A DNA stretch of 64,000 bases from Methylobacterium sp. SyP6R (GCF_019216885.1 NZ_JAAQRC020000001.1:3525001-3589000); one strand, 5' to 3'. Shown: positions 27,476 to 36,646, counted from the first letter of the stretch. The notes: generated from the sequence alone by a model not told the origin. Translations and numbers: made by a program.

Positions 27476-28345
27476 GTGACCCGCGCCCTCCTCCCCCTCC
27501 TCGTGTCCCTGGCCCTCGCCTCCCCGGCGCTGGGCGCCCCCGCCTCGCCCGCCGCAGAGAGCAAGGAGGAGACGGTCGAGCAGGCCCTGTGCCGGCTGAT
27601 CGAGGGGGCCGCCCAGTCGAAGGGGCTGCCGGTCGCCTTCCTCACCCGGCTGATCTGGCGCGAGAGCAGCTTCCGGCCCAGCGCGGTGAGCCGCGCCGGG
27701 GCGCAGGGCGTGGCGCAGTTCATGCCCGGCACGGCGCAGGAGCGCGGCCTTGCCGACCCGTTCGACCCCGAACAGGCGATCCCGGCGGCGGCGCGGTTCC
27801 TGATCGACCTGCGCGGCCGCTTCGGCAATCTCGGCCTCGCCGCGGCGGCCTATAACGGCGGGCCCGGCCGCGTCTCGGCCTGGCTTGCCGGCACCGGCGG
27901 CCTGCCGGCCGAGACCCGCGCCTACGTCGCGGCGATCACCGGGCGCAGCGCCGAGGATTGGGCCGCCGCCGCCAAGGCGGAGCCCCGCACCGACCTGACC
28001 GAGCCCGAGGGCACCCGCTGCCTTCAGGTCACGGCCGCCTTGCGCATCCGCGGCCGCACCGACACCTTCTTCGCCGAGACTGCCGCGGCGCTCGCCCCCT
28101 GGGGCGTCCAGCTCGCCGGCAACTTCTCGAAGTCGATCGCGCTGGCGAGCTTCGGCCGGGCCCGCGACCGATACGCCGCGATCCTCGGCGACGTGCGCCC
28201 GATGATCATCGGCACGCGGCTGCGCCACCGCGGCACGCGGGCCTTCTACCGCATCCGCGTGCCGTCCGAGACCCGCACGAGCGCCGAGGCCCTGTGCAGC
28301 CGCATCCGCGGCATCGGCGGCGCCTGCATCGTCCTGAAAACCTGA
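27476..28345 (+). CDS. lytic transglycosylase with SPOR-like C-terminus
   Basis: A 289-residue exported SLT-fold enzyme that cleaves the MurNAc-GlcNAc bond in peptidoglycan. The catalytic Glu is in WRESSF, followed by GAQGVAQFMPGTAQERGL and AYNGGPGRV, all signatures of family 1 lytic transglycosylases. The C-terminal 90 residues (FYRIRVP, ALCSRIRGIGGACIV) look like a SPOR repeat, which binds denuded glycan strands. The GTG at 27476 starts a clean signal peptide ending at PALGAP; a TTG 39 bases upstream would bury it. Confidence 0.9.
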   Translation: MTRALLPLLVSLALASPALGAPASPAAESKEETVEQALCRLIEGAAQSKGLPVAFLTRLIWRESSFRPSAVSRAGAQGVAQFMPGTAQERGLADPFDPEQAIPAAARFLIDLRGRFGNLGLAAAAYNGGPGRVSAWLAGTGGLPAETRAYVAAITGRSAEDWAAAAKAEPRTDLTEPEGTRCLQVTAALRIRGRTDTFFAETAAALAPWGVQLAGNFSKSIALASFGRARDRYAAILGDVRPMIIGTRLRHRGTRAFYRIRVPSETRTSAEALCSRIRGIGGACIVLKT

Positions 28346-28451
28346 GGTTGGCATCGAGTCACCCAAATGGGTGATGACACGGGGGGAGCGCCCCTGCTTC
28401 GTTCATCAAGCGGCAACAGTCGCGCGATGGGCGAGCAGGGAGGGAAGCCCC

Positions 28452-28685
28452 ATGAAGTTCGGCGATGGCGTGCCCCGGTGGGCGCGGAGGCGGGTCGAGC
28501 GGCATCTGGCCCGCCACGGCGACGGCAAGATCGTCCGCTGGATGTCCTTCGCGACGGGAGGCCGGCACATCCAGCCCGCGGCGGGGCTGCCCGAGATCCC
28601 CGGAAACATCCTGCCCTTCATCCGCCGGACCCGGGCGGCTGAACCCGGCCAAGCCGCCCCGCCGCTCGACGCGACGGGGTCGTGA
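28452..28685 (+). CDS. small hypothetical protein
   Basis: A 77-residue basic protein of unknown function, starting at the ATG at 28452 with a good ribosome site (AGGGAGGGAAG) about 8 bases upstream. WARRRVERHLARHGDGKIVRWMSF is a likely amphipathic basic helix; the tail is Pro/Ala-rich. It has no signal peptide and no family that I recognise. The ribosome site and reading frame make it plausible, but it may be spurious. Confidence 0.42.
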   Translation: MKFGDGVPRWARRRVERHLARHGDGKIVRWMSFATGGRHIQPAAGLPEIPGNILPFIRRTRAAEPGQAAPPLDATGS

Positions 28686-28736
28686 TTCACACCTGGAGTC
28701 TCATTCCGGTCCGGCGCCGGGCGGCGCCGGCCCCTC

Positions 28737-29942
28737 TCACCCGTGGCTCTGGCCGATCTCGTCCAGCAGGGCGGTAAACCACGGCGTCGACGGATCGAAG
28801 GTCTTGCCGCCGCGGATGCGCGGGAACTCGATCGCCCGCAGGCGGCCGCCCTGATCCTCGTCGTGGCCGATGACGCCCGAGACCCCCTTCAGGCCGCACT
28901 CCACCGCGAAGTCGACCATGCCCTGGATCAGCCGCAGGTCGTCGGCATTCGGCGCGGCCGAGCGGCAGAAATGGCCGGATTTCAGCACCAGGCTCTTTTC
29001 CGCCCCGATCATCGGCGCGAAGCGGTCGGCGAACCACTTGCCGACATTGATCGTGTCGATCTTGACGTGACCGAATGGATCCCGGCCCAGCACCTCGCCG
29101 CGCGCCTCGATCTCGGCCACGATCTCGTCGAGGCCGGCCCCCTCGCTCAGGAAGACCGTGACGCAGTCCTTGGCGTCGAGCCGCGCCCGCAGCCGCTCGG
29201 CCTCGCGCGCGATGTCGAAGGGCAGTTCCGGCAGGTAGACCGCATCCACCTCCTTGTGCGCCCGGTCGAGGCCGAATTCCGGGAGGAAGGCGGTGCGGTC
29301 CAGCCGGTCGCGATAGGCCTTGGCCGTCGCGGCGGTGAGCCAGCCGCATTTGCGGCCCATGATCTCGTGGACGATCAGCATGCGCGGGTTGGCGCTCTGC
29401 TCGTTGACGATGTTCTCGGCGAAGATCGCCCCCTGTTCCGCCGCGCTCCAGGCACCCAGCGTCTGGCGGATCGGCACCACGTCGTTGTCGATGGTCTTCG
29501 GCAGGCCGACCACGGTCAGGTGGTAGCCGTTCGCCTCAAGATAGGCCGCGAGATCGGCCGCCGTGGTGTTGGTGTCGTCGCCGCCGATCGTGTGCAGCAC
29601 CGTGACCCGGTCGCGGGCGAGCTGCTCGGCCGCCACCTTGAGAGGATCCTGCCCCTCCTTGACGAGGCCGCGCTTGACGCAATCCTTGACGTTGGTCAGC
29701 TTGATCCGGCTGTTGCCGAGCGGCGATCCGCCGTGGCGGAGGAGCAGGTGGGCCTTCGCCCGCACCTGCGGGGTGACGGCGAGGGAATCGCCAAGGAGCA
29801 CGCCCTTATAACCGCTACGATAGCCGATGATCTCGGCCTCGGGCGCGAGATCGGTGTAGCGGGCGATCAGCCCGCCGACCGCCGCCGACAGGCAGGGGGC
29901 GAGGCCGCCGGCGGTGAGCATGGCGATCTTCTGCGTGGACAT
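28737..29942 (-). CDS. pfp: diphosphate-dependent 6-phosphofructokinase
   Basis: A 401-residue phosphofructokinase family enzyme. The GGDD motif (120-123) and PKTIDND (148-154) are the PPi-type signatures; the Asp after GGD blocks ATP binding in characterised pyrophosphate enzymes. Further conserved parts are the HEIMGRKCGWL segment and the FLSEGAGLD loop. It would make fructose 1,6-bisphosphate from fructose 6-phosphate and PPi reversibly. In methylotrophs such enzymes often prefer sedoheptulose 7-phosphate; whether that applies is untested. It is monocistronic. Confidence 0.92.
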   Translation of the reverse strand: MSTQKIAMLTAGGLAPCLSAAVGGLIARYTDLAPEAEIIGYRSGYKGVLLGDSLAVTPQVRAKAHLLLRHGGSPLGNSRIKLTNVKDCVKRGLVKEGQDPLKVAAEQLARDRVTVLHTIGGDDTNTTAADLAAYLEANGYHLTVVGLPKTIDNDVVPIRQTLGAWSAAEQGAIFAENIVNEQSANPRMLIVHEIMGRKCGWLTAATAKAYRDRLDRTAFLPEFGLDRAHKEVDAVYLPELPFDIAREAERLRARLDAKDCVTVFLSEGAGLDEIVAEIEARGEVLGRDPFGHVKIDTINVGKWFADRFAPMIGAEKSLVLKSGHFCRSAAPNADDLRLIQGMVDFAVECGLKGVSGVIGHDEDQGGRLRAIEFPRIRGGKTFDPSTPWFTALLDEIGQSHG

Positions 29943-30066
29943 GATGGGCTCCGCGTTGCGAAGTGGGGCCCGCCTCGGGGCCCACGTTGCGCCGAAGGGG
30001 CCGCAGGTCCGGCCTCCCTCGGATCGTCGTGGCGCCCCGTTCCGCGCCGTCCGGGGACGAAACCGG

Positions 30067-30924
30067 TCAGTCCTTGTCGAGGCTGAGGTCCGGCGCCTCG
30101 GGGTTCTTCATCCCGACGACGTGATAGCCGGCATCGACGTGCAGGATCTCGCCGGTCATGCCGCGGGACATGTCGGAGATCAGGTAGGCGGCGGTCTCGC
30201 CGACCTCCTCGATGGTCACGGTGCGCCGCAACGGGGCGTTGTACTCGTTCCACTTCAGGATGTAGCGGAAATCGCCGATGCCGGAGGCGGCGAGCGTCTT
30301 GATCGGCCCGGCCGAGATCGCGTTGACGCGGATCTTCTGCGGCCCGAGATCGGCCGCGAGGTAGCGCACCGACGCTTCGAGCGCCGCCTTGGCGACGCCC
30401 ATCACGTTGTAGTGCGGCATCCACTTCTCGGCGCCGTAATAGGTCAGCGTGAGGAGCGAGCCGCCGTTGCGCATCAGCTTCTCGGCGCGCTGGGCGACGG
30501 CCGTGAACGAGTAGCAGGAGATCAGAAGCGACTTCGTAAAGTTCGCCTCGCTGGTCTCGATGTAGCGCCCGGTCAGCTCGTCCTTGTCCGAGAAGGCGAT
30601 ACAATGGATGACGAAGTCGATGCCGTCGGGAAAATGCCGGCCGGCGGCCTCGAAGACCGCGTCGATCGAGGCCGGATCGGTGACGTCGCAATGGCCGACG
30701 ACGGCGGCGTTCAGCTCGCGGGCGAGCGGCTCGACGCGCTTCTTCAGGGCCTCGCCCTGGTAGGTGAAGGCCAGCTCGGCGCCGTGCTGGTGGGCGCTCT
30801 TGGCGATGCCCCAGGCGATCGAGCGGTTGTTGGCGACGCCGAGCACGAGGCCGCGCTTGCCGGCGAGAAGCCCGGTGCGGGGCTGCCCGCCATCCTGTAC
30901 TTGTGCCCGGTTCGAGTCAGCCAT
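30067..30924 (-). CDS. fabI: enoyl-[acyl-carrier-protein] reductase (NADH)
   Basis: FabI makes the last reduction in each fatty acid elongation round. This 285-residue SDR has the atypical FabI cofactor site GVANNRSIAWG (29-39) and the catalytic Tyr172-x6-Lys179 (YNVMGVAK), with the earlier TYYGAEK. The first 20 residues are a loose polar leader not needed by the family; a start further in is possible. It lies downstream of a CbpA-like dnaJ gene on the same strand, an order common in Rhizobiales. Confidence 0.95.
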   Translation of the reverse strand: MADSNRAQVQDGGQPRTGLLAGKRGLVLGVANNRSIAWGIAKSAHQHGAELAFTYQGEALKKRVEPLARELNAAVVGHCDVTDPASIDAVFEAAGRHFPDGIDFVIHCIAFSDKDELTGRYIETSEANFTKSLLISCYSFTAVAQRAEKLMRNGGSLLTLTYYGAEKWMPHYNVMGVAKAALEASVRYLAADLGPQKIRVNAISAGPIKTLAASGIGDFRYILKWNEYNAPLRRTVTIEEVGETAAYLISDMSRGMTGEILHVDAGYHVVGMKNPEAPDLSLDKD

Positions 30925-31070
30925 GAGTCACCCAAAGAACAGCCGCCACGGGGGCCGGCGGCGGCCGGTTGGACCCGGCCGTGCATGGCTCCCCAGCGGC
31001 TTCCTTAACCGACGCCCGCGGGCGACGGAAGTGCGCCGGCTCCGGTAATGCTGCGTGCTCTTCTTCAGGA

Positions 31071-32006
31071 TCAGCTCGTCGCGGCAGCGGCGCGGCGCTT
31101 GCGGGCGAACTCGGTCAGGGCCTCGTCGGCATTCGCCGGCAGGGTGACGGCGACGGTGGCGAGCAGGTCCCCCTTCGTCCCGTCCTTCTTCGGCAGACCC
31201 TTGCCGCGCAGGCGGAAGACCCGGCCGGAACTGGTCATCGGCGGAATCTTCATCTCGACCGCACCGGTCAGGGTCTGGATCCGGATCGGCCCGCCCAGCA
31301 CCGCATCCTCGAGCGGGACCTCGGCGGTGGTGCGCAGGTCCGAGCCCTCGATCTCGAAGCGGGAATCGGGGGCGAACCGGATGGTCAGCAGCGCATCGCC
31401 CGGCTCGGCGCCGTTTGCGCCCGGATAGCCGAGGCCGCGCAGGCGGATCACCTGGCCGTCGACCACGCCCTTGGGCACCACCGCGTCGACCTCGCGGCCG
31501 CTCGGGAGGTTGAGCCGCAGCTTGGTCTCGTTGGCGACCTGGTCGAGGGTCACGGTCAGCTCGGCGGCGACGTCCTCGCCCTTCTGCGGCGCGGCGCGCC
31601 CGGCACCGCCGGCGGAGCGGAAGGCCTCGCCGAACAGGTGCGAGAAGATGTCTTCGCCGAAGCCGCCGGCCCCACCGCCGCCCGCTCCGCCGCGGGCGCG
31701 GGCCATCGACTCGAAGTCGAAGCCGCCGCCACCGCCGCGGCCGGCCCCGCCGGCACCGAAACCCTCGAAGCCGGTGAAGCGGGGCTTGCCGTCGCCGTCG
31801 ATGGCACCGCGGTCGAACTGCTCGCGCTTCTTGGCGTCGCCGAGGATCTCGTAGGCCTGGTTGACCTCGGAGAAGCGGTCCTGCGCCTTGGCGTCGTTCT
31901 TGTTGCGATCGGGGTGGTAGGCCTTGGCGAGCTTGCGGAAAGCCTTCTTGATCTCCGCCTCGTCGGCCGAGCGGCTCACGCCGAGTACGTCGTATGGGTT
32001 GCGCAT
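31071..32006 (-). CDS. DnaJ C-terminal-domain chaperone, CbpA-like (no zinc finger)
   Basis: A 311-residue type II J-protein. The J domain has HPD at 31-33 ([10 protein letters not shown]), then comes a Gly/Phe-rich linker ([18 protein letters not shown]), and two beta-sandwich substrate-binding domains (about 150-300) with [17 protein letters not shown] and [11 protein letters not shown]. The cysteine-rich zinc centre of true DnaJ is missing, as in CbpA. It works with DnaK on unfolded or nucleoid-linked clients. It precedes fabI and is divergent from pdxH. Confidence 0.92.
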   Translation of the reverse strand: MRNPYDVLGVSRSADEAEIKKAFRKLAKAYHPDRNKNDAKAQDRFSEVNQAYEILGDAKKREQFDRGAIDGDGKPRFTGFEGFGAGGAGRGGGGGFDFESMARARGGAGGGGAGGFGEDIFSHLFGEAFRSAGGAGRAAPQKGEDVAAELTVTLDQVANETKLRLNLPSGREVDAVVPKGVVDGQVIRLRGLGYPGANGAEPGDALLTIRFAPDSRFEIEGSDLRTTAEVPLEDAVLGGPIRIQTLTGAVEMKIPPMTSSGRVFRLRGKGLPKKDGTKGDLLATVAVTLPANADEALTEFARKRRAAAATS

Positions 32007-32199
32007 GGCGATCCGATGGCGATTCGAGCGGCCCGGCTCCGGTGCGACGCGCCCGGGCGCGGGTCCGCCAGCGTGAATGGGTTGAGCCCTATCTGGCGAC
32101 CGTGTTGCCGGATTGCAACGCAGGCGGAAGCGGCAAGCGCTGAAGGTACGTCACTTCCGGGGGCAGCGCCACGGTGGGCGATTCGGGAGGAGGATTGGC

Positions 32200-32409
32200 G
32201 GGGGTGTCTCCTCTCCCCGCGGGCGGGGAGAGGGCCGTGTCACGTCCAGGTGATACGGCAAGCGGAGGCGCAGCCGAAGCGAGGGTGAGGGGGTCTCGAC
32301 GAGTGAGGCTCCTCCGGAAACACCCCCTCACCCTCGCCCTTCGGGCTTGCTGCATTCCCTGAACAGGAATGCAGCCCTCTCCCCGCCAGCGAGGAGAGGA
32401 GACACCCCC
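32200..32409. repeat. composite palindromic intergenic element, copy A
   Basis: About 210 bp bounded by GGGGGTGTCTCCTCTCCCCGC (inner side at 32220) and its near-inverted copy ending at 32409. Inside are several hairpins: CTCTCCCCGC/GCGGGGAGAG, GCCGTGTCA/TGATACGGC, the long CGAGGGTGAGGGGG / CCCCCTCACCCTCG pair, and GCTGCATTCC/GGAATGCAGC. A second copy lies at 45270-45456. The rest of the 32007-32452 gap has no gene. Confidence 0.88.
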
Positions 32410-32452
32410 GCCATTCCCGATGCGACCAGCGCCCCGGCCCCTGCGCGCCCCC

Positions 32453-32932
32453 TCACCCCGGCTTCGTCGTCGTCTTCAGGCTCTTCAGTTCCCAGGCCCC
32501 CCCCGACGGACGGCAGCCGGTGCCGCGCACGAAGCGGTTGCCGCCGGGACCGATCACCGAGGCGAGGAAGCCGCGGCAGATCTCGTCGTTCTTCACGAAG
32601 GGCAGCCCGGTCGGGTTGACCATGCCGCGCATGCCCGAATCCGGGTTGTCCCATTTCACCGGCTGGCCGTTGCCCTGGGGATCGAGGGCGACGGAGAGCG
32701 CCGCCTTGGCCCGGCGCCAATCCTCACCCGAGAGGTCCGGGCCGAAGCTCTTGGGCGCCGCAGGCTCGATGCTGCCGGTGCTCTCCGGCTCCGGCGGCGC
32801 CACCTCCACCTGCGGGGTGAACATGATGAGCGGCTGGCTGCAGCCGCCGATCGCCAGGACGCTGCCCAGGGCGCCCGCCGCGACGACGAGCCCGAGCGTC
32901 ACCGAACCGACTTTACACGCACCCGAACGCAT
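32453..32932 (-). CDS. lipoprotein with RT0821/Lpp0805-type surface antigen domain
   Basis: A 159-residue predicted lipoprotein. The signal peptide ends in a lipobox-like AIGGC (Cys31), then a Pro/Glu-rich spacer (VAPPEPESTGSIEPAAP) and a C-terminal domain (SGEDWRRAKAALSVALDPQG, PVKWDNPDSGMRG, CRGFLAS, GTGCRPSGG) resembling the small outer-membrane surface proteins called RT0821/Lpp0805 in Rickettsia and Legionella. Role unknown, probably outer membrane. I chose the ATG at 32932 because it starts the lipoprotein signal; an earlier ATG at 32971 adds an Arg-rich lead. It is divergent from pdxH. Confidence 0.78.
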   Translation of the reverse strand: MRSGACKVGSVTLGLVVAAGALGSVLAIGGCSQPLIMFTPQVEVAPPEPESTGSIEPAAPKSFGPDLSGEDWRRAKAALSVALDPQGNGQPVKWDNPDSGMRGMVNPTGLPFVKNDEICRGFLASVIGPGGNRFVRGTGCRPSGGAWELKSLKTTTKPG

Positions 32933-33046
32933 TACACCTGTTCTCACGACCGGGCGGCCGCCGCGACGCATGGGGATGCGACGCCGGCCCGCCCCCGGCT
33001 CCGGTTGTCACACTGGCCATCAAGCCACTTGGGTAAGGACGATGCC

Positions 33047-33655
33047 GTGAACGAGTTAACGAAAGATGATTTCACCCGGAACCCGGATCCCTGGGTCCTG
33101 TTCCGGCAATGGTTTGCCGAGGCGCAAGCCGCCGAGCCGGAGGACCCGAACGCCATGGCGCTCGCCACCACCGACGCCGACGGGCTGCCGGACGTGCGCA
33201 TCGTGCTCCTGAAGGACGCGGACGAGCGCGGATTCGTGTTCTACACCAACACCCTGTCGATGAAGGGGGTGGAGCTCTCGGACAATCCGCGCGCCGCCCT
33301 GGTGCTGCATTGGAAGAGCCTGCGCCGTCAGGTCCGGGCCCGCGGGACCGTGACGAAGGTCGAGGATGCGGAGGCCGACGCCTATTTCGCCACCCGCGCC
33401 CGCGACAGCCGCCTCGGCGCCTGGGCGAGCCGCCAGTCGCAACCCCTCGACAGCCGCGAGACCCTGATGCGGGCGGTCGAGGAGGTGGGCGCGCGCTTCC
33501 CCGGCGAGACCGTGCCGCGCCCGCCCCACTGGACCGGCTACCGCATCGCCCCGGTCTCGATCGAGTTCTGGCAGGACGGTGCCTACCGCCTGCACGACCG
33601 GGTGCGCTTCACCCGCCAGGGCGACGCCTGGGCGGGCCGCCGCCTGTATCCCTGA
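33047..33655 (+). CDS. pdxH: pyridoxamine 5'-phosphate oxidase
   Basis: PdxH makes pyridoxal 5'-phosphate from PNP or PMP with FMN and oxygen. The 202-residue protein keeps RIVLLKDADERGFVFYTN (FMN binding), VLHWKSLRRQVRARG and the C-terminal signature IEFWQDGAYRLHDR ending in RRLYP. There is no ATG in the frame at a sensible distance; the GTG at 33047 gives exactly the family length and has AAGGAC upstream. It is near fabI and dnaJ, the common alphaproteobacterial order. Confidence 0.96.
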   Translation: MNELTKDDFTRNPDPWVLFRQWFAEAQAAEPEDPNAMALATTDADGLPDVRIVLLKDADERGFVFYTNTLSMKGVELSDNPRAALVLHWKSLRRQVRARGTVTKVEDAEADAYFATRARDSRLGAWASRQSQPLDSRETLMRAVEEVGARFPGETVPRPPHWTGYRIAPVSIEFWQDGAYRLHDRVRFTRQGDAWAGRRLYP

Positions 33656-33809
33656 CGCGCAAGGTCCCTGGCGCGCGAGCTTTGCTGCGGCGCGGCGAAC
33701 CCCGGCCTTCGAGCCCTGGATTTCCGGGGCCCGGAGCCCTACCCTGGGGCTCTTCGCGCCGCGCCACCACCAGCCGGCGCCCCGCACCGGACATCCCTGA
33801 GGAACGGCC

Positions 33810-34562
33810 GTGGCCCAATCGAACGAACGCCGCCGCGTGATGCTGCTCACCGGCGCGAGCCGGGGCATCGGCCATGCCACCGTGAAGCGCTTCTCGGCGG
33901 CGGGCTGGCGCGTCATCACCTGCTCGCGCCACCCCTTCCCGGAGAACTGCCCGTGGGAGATGGGGCCGGAGGACCACCTCCAGGTCGACCTCGCCGATCC
34001 GGAGGACACGATCCGCGCCGTGCGTGAGGTGGCCGGGCGGCTCGAGGCCGAGGGCGGGCTGCTGCATGCGCTGGTCAACAATGCGGGCATCTCGCCGAAG
34101 GGGGCCGGCGGCGCGCGGCTCGGGTCGATCGACACCCCGTTCTCCGACTGGCAGCGGGTGTTCCAGGTCAATTTCTTCGCCCCCATCCTGCTCGCCCGCG
34201 GCCTGTGCGACGAGCTGACCCGGGCCCGCGGCTCGATCGTCAACGTGACGTCGATCGCAGGCTCCCGCGTCCATCCCTTCGCGGGGGCGGCCTACGCGAC
34301 CTCGAAGGCGGCGCTCGCCGGCCTGACCCGCGAGATGGCCTCCGATTACGGACCGCTGGGCGTGCGGGTGAACGCGATCTCGCCGGGCGAGATCGACACC
34401 TCGATCCTGTCGCCGGGCACCGACAAGCTGGTGGCGCAGATCCCGCAGCGGCGCCTCGGCACGCCGGACGAGGTCGCCAAGGCGATCTACTTCCTGTGCA
34501 CCGAGGCCTCGTCCTACGTGAACGGCGCCGAATTGCACATCAACGGCGGCCAGCATGTCTGA
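33810..34562 (+). CDS. SDR family oxidoreductase
   Basis: A 250-residue classical short-chain dehydrogenase with the NAD(P) site TGASRGIG (14-21), NNAG (90-93) and the catalytic Ser148, Tyr162 and Lys166 (YATSK). Conserved NAISPGEIDTS and the C-terminal NGAELHINGGQHV fit the FabG-like group. The substrate is unknown. It overlaps the next gene by 8 bases, and the following genes also overlap, so it heads a four-gene translationally coupled run (33810-36451). Confidence 0.9.
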   Translation: MAQSNERRRVMLLTGASRGIGHATVKRFSAAGWRVITCSRHPFPENCPWEMGPEDHLQVDLADPEDTIRAVREVAGRLEAEGGLLHALVNNAGISPKGAGGARLGSIDTPFSDWQRVFQVNFFAPILLARGLCDELTRARGSIVNVTSIAGSRVHPFAGAAYATSKAALAGLTREMASDYGPLGVRVNAISPGEIDTSILSPGTDKLVAQIPQRRLGTPDEVAKAIYFLCTEASSYVNGAELHINGGQHV

Positions 34563-35559
34563 GCGGGCGGCTGTCGCGCTCGCGCTCCTGCTCCTCGCCT
34601 CGCCCGCAGCCGCCGAGCCCCGCGTCACGCTCCTCGACCTGCCGTTCCGCGTGACGCAGCTGCGCGATGCCGGCAGCGAGGCGGCGCTCGCCGTCACCAC
34701 TGCCGGGCTGCCGCAGCTGCCGCGCAAGGCCGGCCCGGTCGCGGTGGCGTGGGGCGCGACCGGGGCCGCCGTCCTGACGCTGACGGGGGACACGATCACC
34801 GTCGTCCCGCTGTCCCTCGACGCGATCGAAGGCCTGACCGCCGGCGAGACGCCGAAAGGCGCGCTGCCGGGCACACGCCGGGTGCTGTCGGGGCCGGTCA
34901 GCGCCTACCTGTCGGGGCCGAGAAGCGGGCCGGACGGGCGCCCCGGCGCCGCCGGGGTGACTCTGCGCGAGCGCCAGAAGGTGACGATGAGCGCCGATCC
35001 CAAGCCGGTACCGGTGGCGACCGCGACGGTGCCGCCGGGGGCGGGCGCGGTGTTCTCGGCCGAGACCCTGCGGCCGGTCGAGATCGACGGGGCGCTCAAC
35101 CTCCTGGCGCTCAGCGAGCATCCGGAGGGCACCGGGCTGGCGGTGATCGGGCGCCAGGACGGTGCCTGGCGGGTGCGGGCCGAGACCCCGCCCGAGCCGG
35201 GACCGCTCGCGCTCGCGGCCGACCTGCCCGGCCCGGTGCCCGGCGCCGTGCTGGTGCGCGGCGCGGAGGGCCGGCTCGAACAGTGGAGTCTCGCGGGCGG
35301 AACACCGGCCAGGACGGCCAAGAGCGCCGAGGGCAAGGGGTTCTCCGCCCCTGGCGCCACCCTCGGCAGCGAGCTGGTGGTGGCGAGCCGCGACCGCACC
35401 GCCCTGGCCTACGTCTCGCTCAAAGGGCTGGCCGAGCGGGCGCGCGTCACCCTGCCGGCGCCGGTCGGGGCCGGCCTCGCGGTCATGGGCAACCGGGTCG
35501 TGGTGGCCCTGGCCGACGGGCGGCTCGCCACGGTGCAGGACGGAGATGCGCGGCCGTGA
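34555..35559 (+). CDS. secreted hypothetical protein with repeated beta-sheet character
   Basis: A 334-residue protein with a signal peptide ending at SPAAAEP (about residue 21). The mature part is a succession of short strands (VAWGATGAAVLTLTGDTITVVPL, LLALSEHPEGTGLAVIGRQDG, GLAVMGNRVVVALADGRLATV) that look like propeller blades; I do not recognise a family and no active-site motif is visible. It overlaps the SDR gene by 8 bases and the Nudix gene by 4 bases, so the expression is coupled. A periplasmic propeller role is only a guess. Confidence 0.75.
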   Translation: MSERAAVALALLLLASPAAAEPRVTLLDLPFRVTQLRDAGSEAALAVTTAGLPQLPRKAGPVAVAWGATGAAVLTLTGDTITVVPLSLDAIEGLTAGETPKGALPGTRRVLSGPVSAYLSGPRSGPDGRPGAAGVTLRERQKVTMSADPKPVPVATATVPPGAGAVFSAETLRPVEIDGALNLLALSEHPEGTGLAVIGRQDGAWRVRAETPPEPGPLALAADLPGPVPGAVLVRGAEGRLEQWSLAGGTPARTAKSAEGKGFSAPGATLGSELVVASRDRTALAYVSLKGLAERARVTLPAPVGAGLAVMGNRVVVALADGRLATVQDGDARP

Positions 35560-36020
35560 GCGCCGAATCCGACGATCCGGCCTGGCGCCGCCGCTATCCC
35601 GTGCGCCCCTTCATCGCCGCGTCCGCGGCCGTGGTGCGCGACGGCCGGGTGCTGCTCGCATCCCGCGGCCAGGCGCCGATGCGCGGCATCTATACCCTGC
35701 CGGGTGGCCAGGTGGAGGCGGGGGAGACCCTGGCGGAAGCGGCTCTGCGCGAATTGCACGAGGAGGTCGGGGTGGCGGCCGAGGTGGTCGCCGGGCTGAC
35801 ACCCCTCGAGGTGATCGAGCGCGACGCGAACGGGGCGGTGCTGCACCATTTCGTGATCCATCCCCATGCCGTCCGCTGGCTGTCCGGCGAGCCGACCACC
35901 GGGCCGGAAGCCCTGGACCTGCGCTGGGTGACGCCTGCGGAGGCGCACGACCTGCCGACCACCCGGGGCCTGCACGACGTGATCGCCCAGGCCCTCGCGG
36001 CAATCGGGGACAAGGCATGA
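35556..36020 (+). CDS. Nudix hydrolase
   Basis: A 154-residue Nudix protein starting at GTG 35556, with GTGA overlap to the gene before. The Nudix box GGQVEAGETLAEAALRELHEE followed by VGV has all catalytic residues. The N-terminal PVRPFIAASAAVVRDGRVLLASRGQ and the HHFVIHPHAVRWLSGEP region resemble ADP-ribose or ADP-sugar type Nudix enzymes more than MutT. The substrate cannot be told. It overlaps the next start codon by 4 bases. Confidence 0.88.
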   Translation: MSAESDDPAWRRRYPVRPFIAASAAVVRDGRVLLASRGQAPMRGIYTLPGGQVEAGETLAEAALRELHEEVGVAAEVVAGLTPLEVIERDANGAVLHHFVIHPHAVRWLSGEPTTGPEALDLRWVTPAEAHDLPTTRGLHDVIAQALAAIGDKA

Positions 36021-36451
36021 GACGCGCCGTCATCCTGGCCGCCTGCCTCGTCGCGGCTTTGCCGGCTCTCGCGCAGCAAGCCAAGCCGAAAGCGCCGACC
36101 AAGCCACCCGAGAAGGAAGCCCCCGCTCCGCCGCCGCCGGCCGACGCGCCGGCCCCCTACGACCGCGACCTCCTGCGCCTGTCGGAGATCATCGGCGCGC
36201 TGAGCTTCCTGCGCGAATTGTGCGGAAACCCCGACGCGCCGGAATGGCCCGCCCGGATGAAGGCCCTGCTCGATTCGGAAGGCACCAGCCCGGGCCGGCG
36301 CGACCGCCTCGCCGGGGCCTATAACCGGGGCTACGGCGGTTACGCCGTGACCTACCGGGTCTGCACGCCTTCCGCGGTCGAAGCCGCCACCCGCTACATC
36401 GCGGAGGGCGAACGCCTGTCGGTGGCGCTCGCAGGGCGGTTCGGCGGTTAA
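36017..36451 (+). CDS. TIGR02301 family exported protein
   Basis: A 144-residue protein with a signal peptide (cleavage about LAQQA, residue 20), a Pro/Lys/Ala-rich spacer (QAKPKAPTKPPEKEAPAPPP), and a conserved C-terminal domain: LSEIIGALSFLRELCG, then RLAGAYNRGYGGYAVTYRVCTPSA. This is the pattern of the alphaproteobacteria-specific TIGR02301 family, whose function is unknown. Two Cys may form a disulfide. It is last in the overlapping run that starts with the SDR gene. Confidence 0.8.
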   Translation: MRRAVILAACLVAALPALAQQAKPKAPTKPPEKEAPAPPPPADAPAPYDRDLLRLSEIIGALSFLRELCGNPDAPEWPARMKALLDSEGTSPGRRDRLAGAYNRGYGGYAVTYRVCTPSAVEAATRYIAEGERLSVALAGRFGG

Positions 36452-36646
36452 CAAACTCCCTGTTGCTGGTCCGCCACGCTGTGGCGTCCGTGTCGAAGAG
36501 GGAGGCATTCTCGTGGCGCCGTTAACCTCTTCGCAATTCCTTGCTGGCCCGGCGCCGGCCGAGGGCCTATGAATCGGGACATCACACGAGGCCGCTGCGG
36601 ATCCGAGACCGCCGTTCTCACCAGAGACCCGATCTCAAGGCTGTCG

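Noticed and set aside
28743..30086. A 447-codon open frame opposite the phosphofructokinase gene
   Set aside because: The minus-strand product matches PPi-PFK throughout; the plus frame is without motif.
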